Assembly: GCA_035765515.1 (NCBI GenBank)
Contig: DASTXN010000143.1
Span: 1-14,887 of the forward strand
Origin: DASRSS01 sp035765515
GTDB lineage: Bacteria > Actinomycetota > Actinomycetes > Mycobacteriales > Jatrophihabitantaceae
Reading direction: 5' to 3'
DNA length: 14,887 nucleotides
The notes beneath the pieces are model-generated. The model was not told where the DNA came from and did not search any database. It saw only the letters and a list, made by a program, of their open reading frames with translations. A program made the position numbers and the translations under genes. The first letter of the stretch is position 1, and each line of letters begins with the position of its first letter. Positions 12,263-14,887 of this stretch are shown here, in pieces.

Positions 12263-14887
12263 GCCGCGGACCGCAGGCACCTTCGCGAAGCTGGCGAATG
12301 CCGAGGGTTCGCTCAAGCGCCCGCCGGGGCTTTCTCGCATCGGCCGTTGGGCCTTGCGCGCACTCGTCGCCGTGATCGCCCTGGTCGTGCTCTGGGTGCT
12401 GTTCGGCGTTGCCGTACGGATTGCGACCACCGACCTGTGGTTCGACTCGGTGCATGCGGGCTCCGTGTACAGCACGATGATCCGTGCCCAGGTCGTGCTG
12501 TTCTGCGTGTTCGGGGTGATCGCCGCCCTCGTCGGTGGCGGGACGGTGCTGGCCCTGCGCCGCATGCGTCCGCTCTACCTGTCGCCGGACGACGACACGT
12601 TCCGCTGGATGTTCCGCCGTTACGAAACGAAGGTGTGGCCGCTGGTCGTGCTGCTCGGCGCGATCATCCCGGGGATCCTGGTCGGACGGCGTGCATCCGG
12701 CGCCTGGAAGACGTATCTGCTCTGGCGACACGCGACGCCCTGGCACGCGACGGATCCCTTGTTCCACAAGGACATCTCGTTCTTCGTCGAGGTCTACCCG
12801 TTCCACCTGCTGGTGGTGTCGCTGCTCGCCCAGGCGGTCGCCTACGGGCTGTGGATCGCGGTGATCGGTGGCTACTGGTACGGCGCGTGGCGGCTGCGCC
12901 GCGGGCGTCGCAAGGTCACCAGCGGGATCACCCAGCTGGTGTCGCTGCTGCTGGTCGGGTACCTGGGGCTCAAGGCGATCAACTACTGGCTGTCCCGGTA
13001 CGCGCTGACGACGTCCAACCGCGGGCCGGTCACCGGCTCGTCCTACGCCGACGTCCATGCCGCGTTGCCGAGCAAGTACGCCCTGATGGCCATCGCGATC
13101 GCCGGTGCGCTGGCCCTGTTCGCCAATGCGCTGTTCGCCGGGCGCGTCCGCATACTGGCCGGCACCGTGGTGTTGACCGCGGTTGCGCTGACCGTGCTCG
13201 GTACGGCCTGGCCCGGTTTGCTCTATCACTTCCGCGAGGCACCCAGCGCCGCCCAGCTAGACCTCGGCGAGATCTCCCACAACCAGCAGGCCACGCTGGC
13301 TGCGTTCGGCCTCGCGGGCGACATCACCTCGGTTCCGTACAACCCGGCGACCGCGCTCGGCACCGCGCAGTTGGAACAGGTAGCGAGCACCAGCGCGCAG
13401 GTCCCCGTGATCGACCCGAACAAGCTGTCGCCGACGTTCAACGTCGAGCAGCAACTGCAGGCGTACTACGGCTTCAAGTCAACGCTCGACACGGGGCAGT
13501 ACGACATCGGTGGGCACCCGCAGGACGTCGCGATCGCGGTGCGCGAACTGCGGCCCAAGGGCATCGCGCACAAGACCTGGGTGAACACCCATCTCGTGTA
13601 CACCCACGGCTACGGCGTCGTCGCGGCGCCGACCACCGAGGTGGACCCCAAGACCGAGAGCCCGGTGTTCCTGGACGGCGGGATGCCTGCCGCCCAGCAG
13701 ATTCCGGTCACGCGGCCGCAGGTCTACTTCGGGCCCGCGTTCGGGTCGTCGTCGTACGCGATCGTCGGCCAGCCGGCCGGCAGCCACGAGCAGCTGGAGT
13801 TCGACCATCCCGGTGGCGCCGGCTCGTCCGCGTCCGCCTTCACCACGTACCAGGGCAGTGGCGGCATCCCGGTCGGCTCGACCGTGCGGCGGCTGCTGTT
13901 CGCGGTCCAGGAGCACGATCCGAACATCCTGTTCAGCTCCGAGCTCAACGGTGCCTCACAGCTGCTGACGGTGCGCGACCCGCGTGCGCGCGTCGCCAAG
14001 GTCGCGCCGTGGCTGACGCTCGACGGCGACGTCTATCCGGCGGTGATCAACGGTGACATCAAGTGGATCGTGGACGGTTACACCACGTCGGCCCGCTATC
14101 CCGACTCGCAGCTGATCAATCTGCGCACGGCCACCACGACAACGCTGACCGCCAACGGTGCGTCGATCGCGCAGCCGAGCAAGCAGGTCAACTACGTGCA
14201 GAACTCGGTGAAGGCGGTCGTCGACGCGTACACCGGCAAGGTCAAGCTGTACGAGTGGAACCAGTCCCAGCACGCGGACCCGCTGCTCAAGGCGTGGGAG
14301 TCCGTCTTCCCGGGCCTCGTCCAGCCGCAATCGAGCATCCCGTCCGCGCTGCTGCCACAGCTGCGCTACCCCACGGATCTGTTCAACGCACAGCGGTACC
14401 TGCTCGCCAAGTACCACGTGTCGCAGCCGGCAAGCTTCTACAGCGGCAACGACTTCTGGACGGTGCCCACCGACCCGACCGTCGCGGCCGCCAAGACGAT
14501 CAACGCCAAGTCCTCCCGCGGCGGCTCGAGCTCGCCACTTCCGTCCAGGTACATGTCGATGTCGCCGACGGGTTACGGTTCCCAGCAGTACACGCTGTCG
14601 AGCCCGATGGTGACACTGAACGGCCAGCAGCTGGCGGCCTTCGTTTCCGTCAACGCGCAGCCGGGTCCGGACTACGGCAAGTTCACCGTGCTGAACTTCC
14701 CGTCCTCGTCCGGCGGCGAGTCACCTGCTCAGGTGCAGAACGACATCGAGTCGGACACCGACATCACCGAAGCGCTGACGCTGCAACGCGGCGGCAACTC
14801 CAAGGTGGTGCTCGGCGACCTGGAGGCGATTCCGATCGCGGGACGCATCCTTTACGTCGAGCCGGTCTACACGCAGTCGAGCGGCAG
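12234..14887 (+). CDS. UPF0182 family membrane protein, 3' end outside window
   Basis: The open frame runs from GTG 12234 to the window edge without a stop: 884 residues, with perhaps 80-120 missing. About seven membrane helices are seen: roughly 41-63, 86-108, 134-152, 189-214, 231-250, 282-300 and 307-327. A large extracytoplasmic part follows. Family features include DPLFHKDISFFVEVYPFH (174-191), a YWLSRYAL segment at 251-258, SSYADVHAALPSKYA (269-283), the VEQQLQAYYGF region near 13443-13475, and DRAG-type downstream segments such as LFNAQRYLLAKYHV. The biochemical role of UPF0182 is unknown. The GTG start has GGAG nine bases before it and lies inside the ATPase gene, so translation is probably coupled to it. 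No other in-frame ATG or GTG precedes the first helix, which supports this start. Confidence 0.93.
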   Translation, partial: MFTPSQVRSKPRTAGTFAKLANAEGSLKRPPGLSRIGRWALRALVAVIALVVLWVLFGVAVRIATTDLWFDSVHAGSVYSTMIRAQVVLFCVFGVIAALVGGGTVLALRRMRPLYLSPDDDTFRWMFRRYETKVWPLVVLLGAIIPGILVGRRASGAWKTYLLWRHATPWHATDPLFHKDISFFVEVYPFHLLVVSLLAQAVAYGLWIAVIGGYWYGAWRLRRGRRKVTSGITQLVSLLLVGYLGLKAINYWLSRYALTTSNRGPVTGSSYADVHAALPSKYALMAIAIAGALALFANALFAGRVRILAGTVVLTAVALTVLGTAWPGLLYHFREAPSAAQLDLGEISHNQQATLAAFGLAGDITSVPYNPATALGTAQLEQVASTSAQVPVIDPNKLSPTFNVEQQLQAYYGFKSTLDTGQYDIGGHPQDVAIAVRELRPKGIAHKTWVNTHLVYTHGYGVVAAPTTEVDPKTESPVFLDGGMPAAQQIPVTRPQVYFGPAFGSSSYAIVGQPAGSHEQLEFDHPGGAGSSASAFTTYQGSGGIPVGSTVRRLLFAVQEHDPNILFSSELNGASQLLTVRDPRARVAKVAPWLTLDGDVYPAVINGDIKWIVDGYTTSARYPDSQLINLRTATTTTLTANGASIAQPSKQVNYVQNSVKAVVDAYTGKVKLYEWNQSQHADPLLKAWESVFPGLVQPQSSIPSALLPQLRYPTDLFNAQRYLLAKYHVSQPASFYSGNDFWTVPTDPTVAAAKTINAKSSRGGSSSPLPSRYMSMSPTGYGSQQYTLSSPMVTLNGQQLAAFVSVNAQPGPDYGKFTVLNFPSSSGGESPAQVQNDIESDTDITEALTLQRGGNSKVVLGDLEAIPIAGRILYVEPVYTQSSG

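Noticed and set aside
12347..14056. A 569-codon plus-strand open frame and a 383-codon minus frame at 12078-13229
   Set aside because: The UPF0182 frame covers this region with family motifs and membrane helices. The other frames lack hydrophobic segments and are Arg/Ala-rich.
1..14887. CRISPR arrays, insertion sequences, toxin-antitoxin or phage-defence genes
   Set aside because: I found no spaced repeats of CRISPR type, no terminal inverted repeats with a transposase, and no protein motifs of known defence families.

Overview
The window is very GC-rich, closely packed DNA from a high-GC Gram-positive bacterium (Actinomycetia). This rests on the strong G/C third-position bias, the frequent GTG starts, the small SRP RNA with an actinobacterial-looking apical domain, the UPF0182 membrane protein, the Wzm/Wzt galactan-exporter-like pair, and the MEDS-HATPase, SpoIIE-phosphatase and CHASE3-kinase signalling genes. 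I cannot fix the genus. It reads as ordinary chromosome: no insertion sequence, integrase, phage gene, CRISPR array or plasmid function is visible.

Layout. 135-1619 (+) encodes a secreted serine hydrolase with a class A beta-lactamase-like domain and two C-terminal beta-rich repeats. It converges on the SRP RNA gene ffs (about 1629-1716, -), which is followed by tRNA-Ser(GGA) (1795-1882, +) and a two-way hairpin terminator. From 8780 down to 1952 every gene is on the minus strand. In transcription order these are: a receiver-SpoIIE phosphatase, a CHASE3 histidine kinase and a single-domain response regulator, joined by two ATGA overlaps; a small protein with a basic Ala/Lys tail; a MEDS-HATPase protein; an alpha/beta hydrolase; and an MFS transporter. 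From 8961 onward every gene is on the plus strand: a YceI-family protein with a sigma-70-type promoter carrying two palindromic operator-like sites, a 218-bp spacer with two large hairpins, then a tightly overlapping run of a MerR regulator, a Wzm-like permease, a Wzt-like ATPase and a UPF0182 protein that leaves the window unfinished.

How the genes may work together. The phosphatase-kinase-regulator genes look like one co-translated signalling unit. The nearby MEDS-HATPase protein carries the type of kinase domain found in anti-sigma factors, so a partner-switching (RsbW/RsbU-like) pathway is possible, although no STAS anti-sigma antagonist or sigma factor lies in the window. The MerR-wzm-wzt-UPF0182 group looks like one operon for exporting a cell-envelope glycan under local control. 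Its joining to UPF0182 through a 29-bp overlap, and the absence of a glycosyltransferase between permease and ATPase, are the most unusual aspects of gene order here. Nothing in the window amounts to a clearly new system; the best leads are regulatory palindromes and operon composition.
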